A stretch of 64,000 nt of DNA from Hermatobates lingyangjiaoensis (GCA_026182355.1 JAPFBL010000001.1:992001-1056000), one strand, 5' to 3'. Shown: positions 12,530-24,774, counted from the first letter of the stretch. Program-made: numbers and translations. The notes: a model not told the origin generated them from the sequence alone.

Positions 12530-12667
12530 CTCAATGATGTTCGTTTTATCCATGAATTGCGTAGGTATTGCTTCAGGTGGTTGTTTGGATGTTAGTTGTG
12601 GTATAGTGTGTTTTTGTTTAAATACTTGTCCTGCTTCTGCTATTGTCAGTCTCAGTGCTTTCTGCTG
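12530..12667 (-). pseudogene. Coding-like minus-strand fragment, possibly transposon-derived
   Basis: Forty-six codons open between TGA and TAA on the minus strand, with composition unlike the surrounding DNA (Gln, Pro and Thr rich): ALRLTIAEAGQVFKQ followed by PQLTSKQPPEAIPTQF. Spacing and content faintly recall the low-complexity region of LINE ORF1 (gag-like) proteins, but there is no zinc knuckle and no partner domain nearby. The plus strand here is T/G rich (12540-12680), which alone could give an open frame. Confidence 0.2.
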
Positions 12668-13875
12668 TCAGTTAGCTAGGCTTTCTATCGATTGATTCAA
12701 TTGTATGCGTCATATAGTTATAACCATTCAAAGCCATAAATAAAGTAAACCTCACAATGGATTTGAAGAAACATTAATAATTAGAAGGTCAGGATAAGAA
12801 AAATCAAAAATAATAATACCTATTAAAACTTACCAACTTAAAAGCAATAACAAATGACAGCATTTCTCTTCATAGTAAAATAAACAAATAAGTCACTAAA
12901 CTTCTTTATACAGGAAATACTCGTAGTATTATTTCAGTATTAGTATTACTAAATTAATACTATTAGTACATACTGAATTTATACTATGACGCTTTAAAAC
13001 CAAATGATAATAAAACATAACCTTCCATCTACAATCTAAAATATTTCGTGAAAGCGGAACTTATGAATATAAATACAAAAGTTCTACAAAATATTATATA
13101 TAACAGACAAAATTAACTTTGGGACTAAGATAAACAAAAGATAATGCTTCCAAATGTGTTAAAAAAAATTAAAATTTTCAACGATTTAATGAAGCCTGAA
13201 CAAGAAGCTGATGACAATGAAACTCGATGAACTAACTACACGAGAATAAAAAAACTAGAAGTGTTTAAATGTAAAACATTTTTGAAAATCATAATTAAAG
13301 AAAAGGCCAACTATTTGGTAGATTACTCATTAGACTATTGAAAATTTCAATTATAAGTGGGAAAAGACGAAGAGACACGAAAGAGGCTGTTGAAGGGAAT
13401 GTACAAAACAGTAAAATATAGTTCAATTTAATTAGAAATAAATCACAATTACAAAAAATTAGTAAAATTTAAGTTAAAATATATAATTTATTTCTCAAAT
13501 TTTAGTAACATTTTGTGGAGTAAATATTTTTACCAGTATATACAGTATATATTTTTACAATATAGGATCAATTAGGTTTAGACAAGTAGGAATCAAAAAT
13601 TGAATAAAGTGAATGTTTTGCTATAATGAAAATAAAAAGTAAGTTCCAGTGTTATCTTGAGAATAGTGGAATTCAATTTGAGAAAACTGATCGAGATACA
13701 ACGATATACTGAAATAAACACGACACGAAGTAAGGGAGTATAATGTTATAAGAAGCTTAAAACAGTTGTCAACTGTATTACAACACAAAATTGAGAGTAA
13801 ATATTGGTTACTGTCAATTTATTTAAAGGTTTGAATATTAAACACATATGCTTAAACGCTTTAAGCAAACCAAGA
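12668..13875. other. AT-rich intergenic stretch
   Basis: No gene, island or repeat recognised. Confidence 0.5.
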
Positions 13876-14040
13876 GGGGAGCGTGTGGCTCATTCGTGGT
13901 TCGGCGCCCACGATCCATGAGTGAGTCCCCTTTCTGTGAGGGCTTTGGGCTTGTAATGCCGACCCATCACAGTAATAGACACGTGCAATACTGTCTAACT
14001 TCTTATCTAGTTGAAAGCGCTGTATGAATTTTAGGCAGCT
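13876..14040 (+). repeat. GC-richer patch, possible degenerate SINE-like element
   Basis: A moderately GC-rich block, gtgtggctcattcgtggttc followed by gtgagtcccc. The two pieces vaguely recall tRNA A and B boxes about 55 nt apart. The ends do not pair as an acceptor stem and there is no second copy in the window. It is not related by sequence to the GGCCAGG SINE family. Could be an unrelated SINE, a regulatory patch or chance. Confidence 0.2.
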
Positions 14041-17000
14041 TTTTTTTATTATAGAAAAGTATAGATGTAGAAATTTGCATACAACATTTAATAATTAAAA
14101 AGTAAAAATAAATGTAGGTATTTTCACTCTATTGGCATGAGTTAATGTTTAAACTTAAAAAAAAAAAGTGAAGTAACCGTAATATTTTAAGCAAATTTAT
14201 TTGACTGAAAAACTGTGTACATGCAATTTGAAGGTGACACTCATTCCTAGCAGTACGGCAGAGAGAAATCTATTGGATTAAGTGGGTTGCATACGACAAT
14301 CCCTTGTTGAAGATGGAAAGTTATCTTTTATGAAATCATTTGAATATAAAATCTTAAATTATTTTAATATCTGCTTATAATTTTAGACACCGTTAATATA
14401 GATTTAATCAGCTGGTTGTATTGTAGTTTTAGAGAAAACCGTTGTTTGCTCATACTGGCCAACACAAATGACGGTTGTGGGTTGTGAGTTTGGCATGTCT
14501 GATTGACATTTCTAACTATTTGATTGACCATTTGGACAATTCAGTTAACATAAGACTTAATTGTGCCCATAGTTGCTAGTGACATTTAGTTGTTACAATC
14601 GTAATTTGCGTTGACAAATTCCGTGTTAAAAATGTTATAAAATATTTAAGGTTACTTCAAAAAAAAAGTGGATTAATAAACAAAATCGTGCATAGTAAAA
14701 AAATCAGGTGACCAAAAGGTCAGTGAGTGAAAATCATCGACTCGCCACAGAGATGTTGAGAGATAAGGAAGATTTAGGTGATCAGTGTAATCGAGCGGAT
14801 TAAGGGGTATTATTCATCTAAAAAGATCACTGGTCGATGCATCAATAATGTGGAGGACCTACCAAGCAGCTTGTGGTCAGGTCTGCTGGGCTGACCCATT
14901 CCATTGCGTAATCCTCAACGCAGCACGCTAATATCATTTTCAAGTTATTAATACTTTTGTGTTCTTTAATTTATTAATGTGGCCACAAAGAAAAAAAATA
15001 AAAGCATCTAGTAAATATGCTTTTGATTGATAATAGTATATTGTTTTCACTCCTACGTACCAAATGTTGCTATGAAAGACTTGCACATAGCGTAAACCGA
15101 CACATGTACCGAAGTCTCAGAAAGTGATAAAAATCATTTTATTACATCCCTGATTTATCAATTATGAACCAGAGTTGTACAATAATTTCAAGTTCTCCTT
15201 CTTGGTGGTTTACCATTCTTATATAAATTAGTATAAGTTAAATAATTTTTCCTTCAATATCAAAGAACTAAAAACACTTAATTGAAATACAATTCTTATT
15301 CTCCAGTAAAATTAAGACAAAACATCAGCAACTCAAGAAACCATGTTCAAAGATAAGAAATACTATTAATTATTTTCGTTTCTAGTGTTTCCAGACTCAA
15401 ACAACAATAACTCCAATGTTATATTTTGCAACATTCTTGTTAAGAATAAATAAAACTACTCCATGGAATATATCAATTTAAAATTAATTAATAAATCACT
15501 GTTAGCAATAATAATCAAGCAATATATTTTTTTAAGATATATTTTTTTATACAAATAAACTACTATGTAAATAAGAAATTATATAATAAACAGTTATGAT
15601 TCAAGAAATAGTTCTGATAAAGAAATAGTTTGATAAATAGAAAAACTAAATTTATTCTGTTTCATATACTCATTTAATGTTAAAATAGAAAGACAATCAA
15701 TATATCAGATGTTAGTCAATTTTAAACATGCCATTCAATAACTGTAAGTGTTAAATTATCAATTGTTTACTTATTTTTAAAAACAAATTGTAATTTAGAG
15801 ATATTTACATAAACGTCATTTAATAAAGAAGGTGTATTTTACTAGTAATGGGGGAGGGTTGAACCTTATACATTTTACTTTTCCTTCCCTCTTAAATTTA
15901 TTCCTTTTCCCTTTTATATTCATTGAGAAAAAAAGATAGTAAAAGAGGTGTATTACTTAATTACTCCTGCCTTTTACAGAAATTGAAGTAGTTGTAACTT
16001 GGCTGAATTGATCACGAAAATAAAATCTCTGAGGAATTAAAAGAAAGCTCGACTTAGTATAATAATAATTTTGGTAAATATTTTATTTATTAAGGTTTTT
16101 TTTTTAAAGGAAATGCTAATCAGAAATTCAAAAATTAACTAATTGTTAAAATATTTACTAGTTAGAACAATACTCAATGAGCAAATAAGAAACTGTAAGA
16201 ACTTTTACGGATAGGCCTAATGGAATGATGATAAATGTACAAAAGAAACCATAGATTATTTAGTATAATTTACTTGCCTGGTTACATGATTCTTTTCACG
16301 TTTCACGTTATTTCACGTTTCATGATTATTATAAAAATTGCATAATAATCAATAACATGAAAAACATAAATATGAGAAATAATTCGGATTATTTTGATAC
16401 AACAATAATATTACAATCGAAATAAAGACAAAAGGCACCACACTCTTCCACAAGTCTACCACAATCCTTTTCCTTCCATATTGTTTCTTGTAATTATTAA
16501 AAATTTGTGAGATATTCACCATAGACTACTAACATAATTACAATATTAAATAAACATTTTCAAGTTTAATTAATTACTATCATTCCTTCTTTGTCTTTTT
16601 TTTTATTTCTTTTTTGTTCTAATAATATGGGTTGTCCTCCTTCTTTAAATTTTTTGGGTGAAATTATATTAATTAATAGAATTATATCCTGGTGTTCATT
16701 TAGATTTTTTTTCTTATATTAGGTTCATTTTTGAGTTGTTGTTACAGAATTTATTTATATTCTTATACTCAGCATGGTGTTTTATATTCTGGCATAAAAA
16801 ATTTTAATTCTATTAATTATTGTGAATTTTATTAACTGGTCTTACATTGATTGCCTCTTAATTTTATTTTTTTTTTGAAACCTGATCTTTTTACTTTATT
16901 GATTTAGTTTAAATAGTTTAATTTAGAATTGAAATTTGTGGTATTTCAGGTATTTTCAAGAGTCAAAGATAAACTGGCAATCGGTAAAAAATATATAATA

Positions 17001-18879
17001 TTTTGTTTTTATGTATATAAAAAAAAGTAAAAACACAATTTTATGTACTCCTAATTATATTGTAATTTCATAGTTTGCAATTTCACAGTCATATAATATT
17101 CCTGATTCCACAGATTGAATGATCCCTTTAATTTGACCGCATCATTCATTGGATCTTAAATCATATTCCTTGTTTGGCAATAACGTCCAATGCTCATGTT
17201 ACATATCTGAATCTCTCTCTTTTTAGCATGAATGAACAAAAGAATTAAAATTAACGTGAATGTTTTCTCGTTTGAAATACTGCTGTACTTGTATTGTTAT
17301 TTGCATACTAATGCGTTTTTGTGCCAAATTTCAAATGAATCGTAATTTTTTAGAAACAAAATATAAAATAAAAACTAATATTCATACTAATAGATGAAGG
17401 CCTGTCTATATACTGTTGTAAAGTTATACAAGAACTAAGAAATGAGTAATCTGTAATAATACTACTTATAAGTTTACACTTCTTAAGAAAGCAGTTAAGA
17501 GAAGTGTAAACGAATGAACAATTATCAGCCTAAAAATTAACGTAAAACTGTTTAGTAAGAATACCTACATAACTGACAGGTCAATGCAAATCGTAAACAA
17601 ATGGCACAAAGCCAATTTTACACTTTTGTAGTTTTGCAAGATTTTAAGAGTTTAAAAAATTGTTTATATCATGGACCAAAATGTTTCGAATACACATTAA
17701 AGAGAGTATTTTTCTTTTTAATATGCAATGTGTGTTTCTATTTGTCTAAAGTAATTTATTTTTAGAATGTTCCAGTCAAAATATTTTCCGTACACCTCGT
17801 TAAAGTGATTAAGAAAAGTATCAAAAATGGGGTTTAATGAGAATAAATATAGATTTGTGTGTGATTAGTAACTTTTCTTTTGAGAACATTCACAAACATA
17901 AACACACGTTTTATAAAAAATATTTTTTACGTTACAATTGAGACTCTTCAATAGCTTGTTAAATCATCTGGAATTTCGTAGTTTTGTCATTAGATTTAAG
18001 TAAATGTAAAGACATAGTGAAATAAAAACATATAATACATAGGAGTGATTGAAAATCTGAAATGAGCCCTAAATATACAATCTGATTTTGGATATAAGAA
18101 TTTGATTCTGAATGTGTCGCTCTCTATTCTCTTCGAAACTACTCAACTATGACTTTTCCATGTTTACTTAAGGAATGAATAACTCTCATCAACTATATGC
18201 TGTTTCTCCACATAAAACAAAATTTATAGTATCTTTCTTAAAAAACGTTTCAAATCTGTATTGATTTGATATTTGATCATATGTTTTGTTTAATCGTTCT
18301 GATAATAAGTCTCTAAATTTATCTTTTAGATCTGGATGAGATCTCACTGTAACTTATGCAACAAAAAGGTTGAAAGATCATTTTCAAGTCTATGCATCAA
18401 GAACACGATTCAAGTATAAACAATAATTATATATACTATGAGAAAAGAATTTATTAGAAACAAGCCGACAAATTGACAGAAATTTTTCCAAGGATGGATT
18501 CGGTTCTCTAATGTATGAAGCGTAGAGAAAACTTGAAATGAGTCAGTTCTAAGAAATGCACAGAAAACATTTTTCTTTTATTTATATAGACAATGCTGTA
18601 TATAGAAATTATTAAATATTTAATATAATAATTAAGTCAAAGAAATGCTATAACAAAGAGTACTTTTTGACAAAAAAAGAGTTTTAAAACGTAGATTATA
18701 CTACGCATCTTAACAACAATAGTCGACAGAATCGTTTACATCTCAATTTGTATGTAGTGCCTTTATATTTATCAGCAGATTGTCATTTTTAATTTAAACT
18801 TAGATTGATCTTAAATGTTTGTGTTTCTTTGTTGAAAACATCTGCTAAGTCTGATCGTTGGTCATTTACTTAGAAATTG
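14041..18879. other. AT-rich intergenic desert
   Basis: Nearly 5 kb with no supported feature. A slightly GC-richer patch lies at 14720-14930 (tcactggtcgatgcatcaat, then ggtctgctgggctgacccat), without an open frame. A triple tttcacg motif occurs at 16295-16322. Otherwise only A/T-rich low-complexity sequence. Confidence 0.5.
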
Positions 18880-19160
18880 CTTTAGCTAAGAGGAGTATGT
18901 GTGCAATGACAGGAGAGGTGGGAGGCAGACGAGCTGCGGCACGCGCCGTCACCTGGGCTCACCTGGCCGACGAGCCTGCTTTTTGTGCTATCACGTGCTC
19001 CCTCATTAAGCAAATCACCCCGGCTCTTGTCTAAGCATCCCTTCTCAGCTTTTATATACTGTCTTCATCATCGTCTAGTCCCTGCTGCTCACGGTTTATT
19101 TACAGCCAGCCCTAACTAGTTTGTGAGAAGTCTGTGTCCAAACATATTGATTGCCTCAGT
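18880..19160. other. Purine-to-pyrimidine GC island 3 with TATA-like box
   Basis: One of the most GC-rich blocks in the window. Hand counts: 18841-18960 has 39 G and 24 C; 18961-19140 has 32 G and 55 C. The left part is aggagaggtgggaggcagac and the right part is dominated by C and T. It contains an E-box-like cacgtg (18993-18998), a run ctcattaagcaaatcacc, and tttatatact at 19051-19060 that could act as a TATA box. No open frame of note. A candidate enhancer or promoter, by inference from isolation and composition only. Confidence 0.5.
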
Positions 19161-19350
19161 TCATTGTTTGGGTTCCTAACCTCACTCTCGTAACAACTAT
19201 ACTAGAGGATAGTACAGTGAGATGAAGAAACTTCTACTTTTAACCCTGGCATTGAAGCAGAAACGAGTACTTCTCATTATGCACATGTACAAACAACTGG
19301 TCATTTATTCTATCTTCAATATATTTGTAAATTTATATATATATATATAT

Positions 19351-19494
19351 AAAGATTTCACATAAACACGTGAAATAACAATCAATGATCAAACCACAAT
19401 AAGAAATATATAATAAGAAATGGGAAAACAAGACTAAGATCTTTCAACCGTAACAAGTGGTCTTCGTCAGAGTCAAAAACCCAACTGGGTTTTT
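19351..19494 (-). mobile_element. Family A hairpin element, one arm
   Basis: Begins right after a (TA)n run with aaagatttcacataaacacg, then atgatcaaaccacaataaga, ggaaaacaagactaagatct, ttcaaccgtaacaag and tcttcgtcagagtcaaaaac. Only one arm is present; an 11-bp insertion-like taagaaatata duplication sits inside. Related copies: 20691-21025, 22563-22760, 27119-27242, 31755-31941, 39246-39368, 61619-61690. No coding capacity. The conserved core on the minus strand is annotated separately at 19432-19474. Confidence 0.8.
19432..19474 (-). ncRNA. Hammerhead-ribozyme-like motif in family A
   Basis: Read on the minus strand: GACU, CUGACGA, a hairpin ACC...GGU, GAAA, palindrome AGAUCU (sharing its first A with GAAA), U, AGUC. 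GACU and AGUC can pair as a 4-bp stem I, the hairpin is stem II, and GAAA plus the self-complementary AGAUCU can form stem III, most easily between two molecules. This matches the order of invariant boxes of the hammerhead fold (CUGANGA...GAAA...UH). Departures: two extra nucleotides (AG) before stem II and a stem III too short to be stable alone. Activity untested. Confidence 0.35.
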
Positions 19495-19697
19495 AATAAT
19501 AATAAGATGTACTGCATAAGATGTAATAAGATGTACTACATGTTTAGTAGTGTAGTTATATAATTTTTACGTGATAGGTTATAGTGTCAAATCAGAAAAT
19601 ATACATATCTTATAATTTTCGAAAAAAGAAATTTATATAATCATTTCAGCTGTATAAATAAAATTTCATAAAAATCATATCATACAATTAGTTTGAA

Positions 19698-19967
19698 TTA
19701 GTTTTTCCTTAAAAGTAGGGTTAAATAAAATTGAAAATATGATAGAGGTACTATTCGTAAATGCAGGATAATAGTAACGAGAGATATGAGTTGTTCCAAA
19801 GTAAAAACAATCATTTGTACATTTATAGTCTGATTGAAGTTATCGTTGGGGTTAGCTGAAGAGGTGGCTAATAATTCAAACAACTTTTGCAAACCAGAAA
19901 CAGTCATTACTTGAAAGCGGATATGAAAATAAAAGTGGAAAATATTATGAGATGATAGTGTAGCCAA
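19698..19967 (-). pseudogene. Hydrophobic open frame, coding status doubtful
   Basis: An 89-codon minus-strand frame. The first half has balanced composition (VSGLQKLFELLATSSANPND) and the second half is hydrophobic (MIVFTLEQLISLVTIILHL). A splice-acceptor-like tract ...atccgctttcaag precedes VMTVSGL. The pattern LFEL followed by a transmembrane segment is faintly like insect gustatory receptors, but no diagnostic C-terminal motif or further exon was found within reach. More likely a fragment or chance than a gene. Confidence 0.2.
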
Positions 19968-20570
19968 ATCAACATTTATGATTCGATAGTAATGTTGGAA
20001 TTATTAGAGAATGAGAAAATGCTCTAGGAATAAAGAGTTAGGAGTTAGAAATTAGCAATTATTTAAAGCAGATTTAGAGTTAATTTATTATTTATTGACC
20101 ATTGCACAGCTGAAATCAACTGATAAATCTTCACGTAACAAATCTTCACGCTTCTGGCAAGTGTTATCGTTTAAGTAACCTGAAATTCAAATATGGTTCC
20201 GGCATATTGTAATCATTTTAAAGATTTAAAATTATGAAAGTTCTAGTTATTTTGTAAATCAAATAGTAAAAATTTAACTACAAAAAACCATTTGAATATT
20301 CTTCTCGGTAATGGAATTAACATGAGCAAAATGATTATAAGTATGGTAGCAAATAATGCATTATTTATTTAGATTAATTCATTTACTATAAATAAAACCT
20401 AAATAATTACTATATGTCCTTTTGGATGGATTATTTCTTAATTAATATAATACAGTTACTTACAATGATAATTTCTTCTTGTTTCTGCTATAGTGAAAAG
20501 AAACAACTTTTTACAAAAAAAAAAATTAGACTATTTATTGAAAATATACAATACTTATTTACCCAAATCC

Positions 20571-20603
<33 letters not shown>

Positions 20604-20641
20604 ATATATATAATATATATATATATATAAATATATGTATA
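20571..20641. repeat. (TA)n microsatellite
   Basis: About 70 bp of alternating AT with a few phase shifts. Open frames crossing it on the plus strand (20414-20644) are low-complexity artefacts. Confidence 0.95.
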
Positions 20642-20690
20642 TAAATCCCCTACCTTTTGTGGTGAATCACATGAATACTTCTATGTATAT

Positions 20691-21025
20691 AAAAAGATTT
20701 CACAATAAACACATGAAATAGCAATTAATGTTTAAACCACAATATAAAATTGGAAAACAAGACTAAAATAAATATGTTTTTTTTAGCAAAAAAGAATGAA
20801 ATTATAAGGATTAATATTAGCAAGGAATAGATATTTTTTACGGGTCTTTGTCAAGCTAGATTCACTGCAGGGACGAAGAAAGGAAAAAGATGACAGGAAT
20901 AGAAGTAGGTATCGCACATGGTATTCATACACAATCAGTTGGGTTTTTGACTTTGACGAAGACCGCTTGTTACGGTTGAAAGATCTTAGTCTTGTTTTCC
21001 CATTTCATATTGTAGTTTTATCATG
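20691..21025. mobile_element. Family A hairpin element, diverged, with 160-bp spacer
   Basis: Left arm 20691-20770 (aaaaagatttcacaataaac, then tggaaaacaagacta) and right arm 20935-21025 (gtttttgactttgacgaaga, then agatcttagtcttgttttcc). The arms are separated by unrelated sequence containing ggacgaagaaaggaaaaaga. This looks like an element whose loop has grown by insertion, or two solo arms. In the right arm the core reads TTGACGA instead of CTGACGA. Confidence 0.7.
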
Positions 21026-22152
21026 TATAATATATGTGATATATACATATAGTACATATATTCGTATACATACTTTCATTACATAAATATTTTCTATGAA
21101 GGTAATTATTTCTTAAGTGCACACATTTAATTAGTAATAATTAATAATTATTTAACTTGATGCCTATTAAACTGTTAACATATACATAAGCCCACTTTCA
21201 CCAATATGATTGATCTATTTAACATCTCCTTCTTGATAAATACTTATTAGAACAAAGTGATTTTCTAATCAGTTTTGTCACAGTCTAAACAAGATTCTGC
21301 ATTTTTTGCAGATAATAAAAGGTCAAATTATTTCTTACACGCCGATTGTTCACTATCAATCTTCAATACGAAATAATGCAAGCATACTGTAATATATCTT
21401 CTTCATAAGTACTTAACAATTGAAATCAGTTTTATTTTTTATGAGAAATCCTAAATTTTGCTTCGTTCAAGCATGTTAGTACAGTATTTCTTAACAAGTG
21501 ATTAGGATCATAGATGCTCGGAAGAAAAATCTCTGGTCATAATTTAAACCCGGGATCTTTAGCGATAATAGAAAAAAACACTTGTTCACTTCTTTTGATT
21601 AGACAGGATTGTTGAATAGTTGCATATTAAGAGAACATAAATGATTTCAGGAGAAGGAAAAAAAACCTATAATTTTTATTATAGGAAATTCAAAGAAACT
21701 AATCTGCACAAAAGAAGTTTTACTAAAAAATACAAAACAAAGCATCATGAATGGTTATTATAGTTTTTCCGGTTAAGCAATCTTAACAGAATGGTAAAAG
21801 AAATAACTAACATTATTTACATAGAAACTAAAACTAAGCTAATATTACAGCGTGAGTCGGAAATCTGAACTGGATCGTAGGAGCTGATGGGTGCGACTGT
21901 TCAGGAGGTATATCATTTATAGTGTGATTCACTAACATACACTTCTATGTATTTCTTTGATTTAAAAATGTAATTTTAAAACCAAATATACTGAAGAATA
22001 GTACTAATTGTTTATCAGATATATTTAGCATTGTTTCTTTTTGGTTCTTGTTTTAGCAAACCACATTCGCAAACACATCTTGTTTTGCACAGTCATATAT
22101 ATGCAAGTTATATGCACAATTGACTCTCATCCCACCGTCAATTCACTTATTC
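21026..22152. other. AT-rich intergenic stretch
   Basis: No supported feature apart from scattered A/T runs. Confidence 0.5.
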
Positions 22153-22215
22153 TACTGAGGACGACCACCATAACGTTCGAAATATTGAAAGTGAGTTCTT
22201 GTTGTGTTTCCTTCT
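22153..22215 (+). repeat. Family B relic
   Basis: Diverged match to the right arm of the 23515-23719 hairpin: ctactgaggacgaccacc, then ttcgaaatattgaaagtgag and ttgtgtttccttct. The CTGANGA (CTGAGGA), TTCGAAAT and GTGAG positions are kept, while the stem between them is altered. Confidence 0.55.
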
Positions 22216-22253
22216 AAGTGTCACAGTTTATTAAGTGTGCATAACTTAATTTA

Positions 22254-22283
22254 TTTTCGGGGAAAATCTATTTTCCCCGAAAA
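22254..22283. repeat. 14-bp perfect hairpin with 2-nt loop
   Basis: ttttcggggaaaat and attttccccgaaaa are separated by ct. It is a compact perfect palindrome inside AT-rich DNA and belongs to no family seen here. Confidence 0.9.
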
Positions 22284-22481
22284 AGCACACATAAAAAACA
22301 TCAAAAAAACTCATTAATGAAGTTCATCAGTGAGTAGTCTTCTCTTGTGCTCAGAGCGACTGTCATCTTCTACCTGATGACAAGGCAATCCAAATACAGA
22401 AGAAAGTTTTTGCTACCTCTTCTATTGTGTATTATTCCTAATAATTTAGTTTCTTTAGCTCGTGTAGTCCTTCGGGTGACT

Positions 22482-22535
22482 TCTGATAAAAACCACTTAT
22501 TTCAGTTGAAAGATTTCAGTCATATTTCTGAATCT
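22482..22535 (+). repeat. Family A relic
   Basis: Diverged copy of the A core lying just upstream of the intact hairpin: tctgataaaaaccacttatt followed by tcagttgaaagatttcagtc. The GAAAG box is retained and the CTGANGA box is degraded. Confidence 0.4.
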
Positions 22536-22562
22536 CTCATTGTTTTTTAGACGTTGATATAT

Positions 22563-22760
22563 ATGATCAAACCACAATAAGAAATGGGAAAACAAGACTA
22601 AGATCATTCAACCGTAACAAGCGGTCTTCGTCAGTGAGTTGGGTTTTTGACTCTGACGAAGACCGCTTGTTACGGTTGAATGATCTTAGTCTTGTTTTCC
22701 CATTTCTTATTGTGGTTTGATCATTGATTGTTATTTCACGTATTTATGTGAAATCTTTTT
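22563..22760. mobile_element. Family A hairpin element, perfect 71-bp arms
   Basis: Arms 22563-22633 and 22654-22724 are exact reverse complements over 71 bp, with a 20-bp loop (22634-22653). The right side continues with attgttatttcacg and tgtgaaatcttttt to about 22760; the matching left end is missing. Both arms share a change (agatcattc in one arm, gaatgatct in the other) where other copies have agatctttc. The arms therefore changed together. The change also alters the GAAA box of the ribozyme-like core to GAAT. Non-coding; a transcript would fold into long double-stranded RNA. Confidence 0.9.
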
Positions 22761-23514
22761 GTTGATATTTATATAATGTCTAACCCACACTAGACATCTT
22801 ATAACAAATTGTAAGTCATTCATATAATAAATTTCTTCAATAGACATTTTAAGGTAATAACAATTACACAACTTTAAAACAATTGTAGTGTTTTTTTACT
22901 ACTCATAATAATTGTAATATATTTCTTATAGCAATTTAACTACTCAATTTGTTACATTATTTGGCACCTTTCGGTGAGCGATGGCTGAATGATACTATGT
23001 TTAGTAAATGTTGTATTTCAGGCTAAAAATATCAGTAAATAAATGTCATAGTAACTCTTTCCATGTAGTTTTAACCATATTGCATTACACTAAGCACTTC
23101 TTCAAATAAAAATGTCAACATAGTTATATAAATCTATAACACTCTTTGTTAATGTTACAATGTGAACTGGAAATGAAAAATACATCTTAACTAATAGAAA
23201 AAATAAGTAACTATTTTGGCATATATTTATACGGTGATTAAATATTACTTTCTAAATGCCCATATGTTTCCGACAATTTAAGAACTATACGACAAAAAAG
23301 CTGAAGTTTTTACAAATTTGAATGAAATAACTACAATACAAATATCTTAACCTGGTTGTATGACAAACGATTTAGCACTATACATCCACTAATCGTCATG
23401 CTTATATTGCCTTAATAAATCAAGAACGTCTAACTTTTCTGGTATATAAAACGTTTCATGGTATATATATATATACAATTAAAAGAAACGGTCCAGCGGA
23501 CTTTTTTAAAATAA
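22761..23514. other. AT-rich intergenic stretch
   Basis: No supported gene or island. A (TA)n run starts at about 23459 beside the family B hairpin. Confidence 0.5.
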
Positions 23515-23719
23515 AATAAATTCAAAACGAAGGAAACACACAGAAAGACACAGACATAACTCACATCGATATTTCGACCATCGTCGTCATCAGGAGGTGC
23601 GAAGAGCAGTTCCTGCGGGACTCTTCGCTCTTCGCACCTCCTGATGACGACGATGGTCGAAATATCGATGTGAGTTATGTCTGTGTCTTTCTGTGTGTTT
23701 CCTTCGTTTTGAATTTATT
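23515..23719. mobile_element. Family B hairpin element, perfect 93-bp arms
   Basis: Arms 23515-23607 and 23627-23719 are exact reverse complements over 93 bp around a 19-bp loop. (TA)n lies on the right (23717-23738) and about 40 bp away on the left. Arm landmarks: ggaaacacacagaaagacac, agacataactcacatcgata, tttcgaccatcgtcgtcatc. The plus strand of the right arm carries CTGATGA (23641-23647), a GAC/GTC stem and GAAA (23659-23662). The loop orientation, compared with the copy at 31968-32082, shows that this copy is inverted relative to it. No coding capacity. Confidence 0.92.
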
Positions 23720-23929
23720 ATATATATATATATATATTGTATGGTATGAAACAATTCTTTTTATATTCAAAGCAGAACATTTATAATGATCTATTTCGAA
23801 AGACCTTGGAGCTTTTTTTTATTTTCATATTGAATGCATGGTGATCTCTTTATTGTACAGCAGCGATAATATAAATAGGTATCACAAATTAAACAAATAA
23901 ATCCTCGGAGAGTAAACATACAGAATAAA

Positions 23930-24080
23930 AAACACTAAAAAATATATTGATATTTCAGTGTCAATTTTGAAGTGAGCTCTTCAAAATGAAGCCCGGTGTA
24001 CTTCTGTTCCAGATGAGGATGGATGCCGAAATATTTTAGCGAGTTTTTGTGTTTTCTCTTAGTGAATTAATTTTATTTTT
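23930..24080. repeat. Degenerate hairpin related to family B
   Basis: Imperfect inverted arms: aaaacactaaaaaatatatt with tgatatttcagtgtcaattt on one side, and gatgaggatggatgccgaaa with tattttagcgag and gtgttttctcttagtgaatt on the other. The right arm has the B-like order GATGAGG, short stem, GCCGAAATAT, GCGAG. Much older than the copy at 23515. Confidence 0.5.
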
Positions 24081-24770
24081 TTCGAATTTGAATGTAAACA
24101 TAATGATGGTAAAATTATACTCTTAGAAGAAGAAATGGAACCGTATCATGTGACAGGCACATTTGCTGCTTTCCCGTCAAGTGAATTACTTTTTCTCAAA
24201 ATGACGATTAATCGGAGCAGTAGTGTTTTTTTCTTATTTATATGTTGACTTATATGTATTATATTTATTATATATTTATTATGTATTATAATGAATACAT
24301 ATTATTATATGTATTTATATGTATAATATGTATATATTATACATATTGAAACCGAAACTAACCAAATCATAAAACTAACTATACTATACTAAATAGTAGT
24401 TTGTCATCAGGGCATATTATAAGGGTAGAAGTAGCTTAGACTATAGTCACTGCTCCAGGTAGATCTTGATTTTCCCCTGATAAGGAATATTTTTTTTGTA
24501 TTTTCTTGTGTGTATGTTCTCTCTGACGATTTATTTACTCAATTCGTTATGGCGATTTCGATTATCACTTTTGTATACTAAAGAAATCACCATAAATTCA
24601 ATGTTAAAATGAAAAAAACTCCAATGCCTTTCGAAATAGATCATTGTCAATGTTCTGGTTAAAATCAAACACTGTCATGTGTTTGTCCTATTTAATGTTA
24701 ACTTTAGTGCTAAAATATTGTGGTGTTTAATTTCATATATTCTATCAAGAGTTATTGTTGATTATTAATC

Positions 24771-24774
<4 letters not shown>

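Noticed and set aside
20414..20644. 76-codon frame ending in poly Ile-Tyr
   Set aside because: The second half is a (TA)n microsatellite and the first half is AT-driven.
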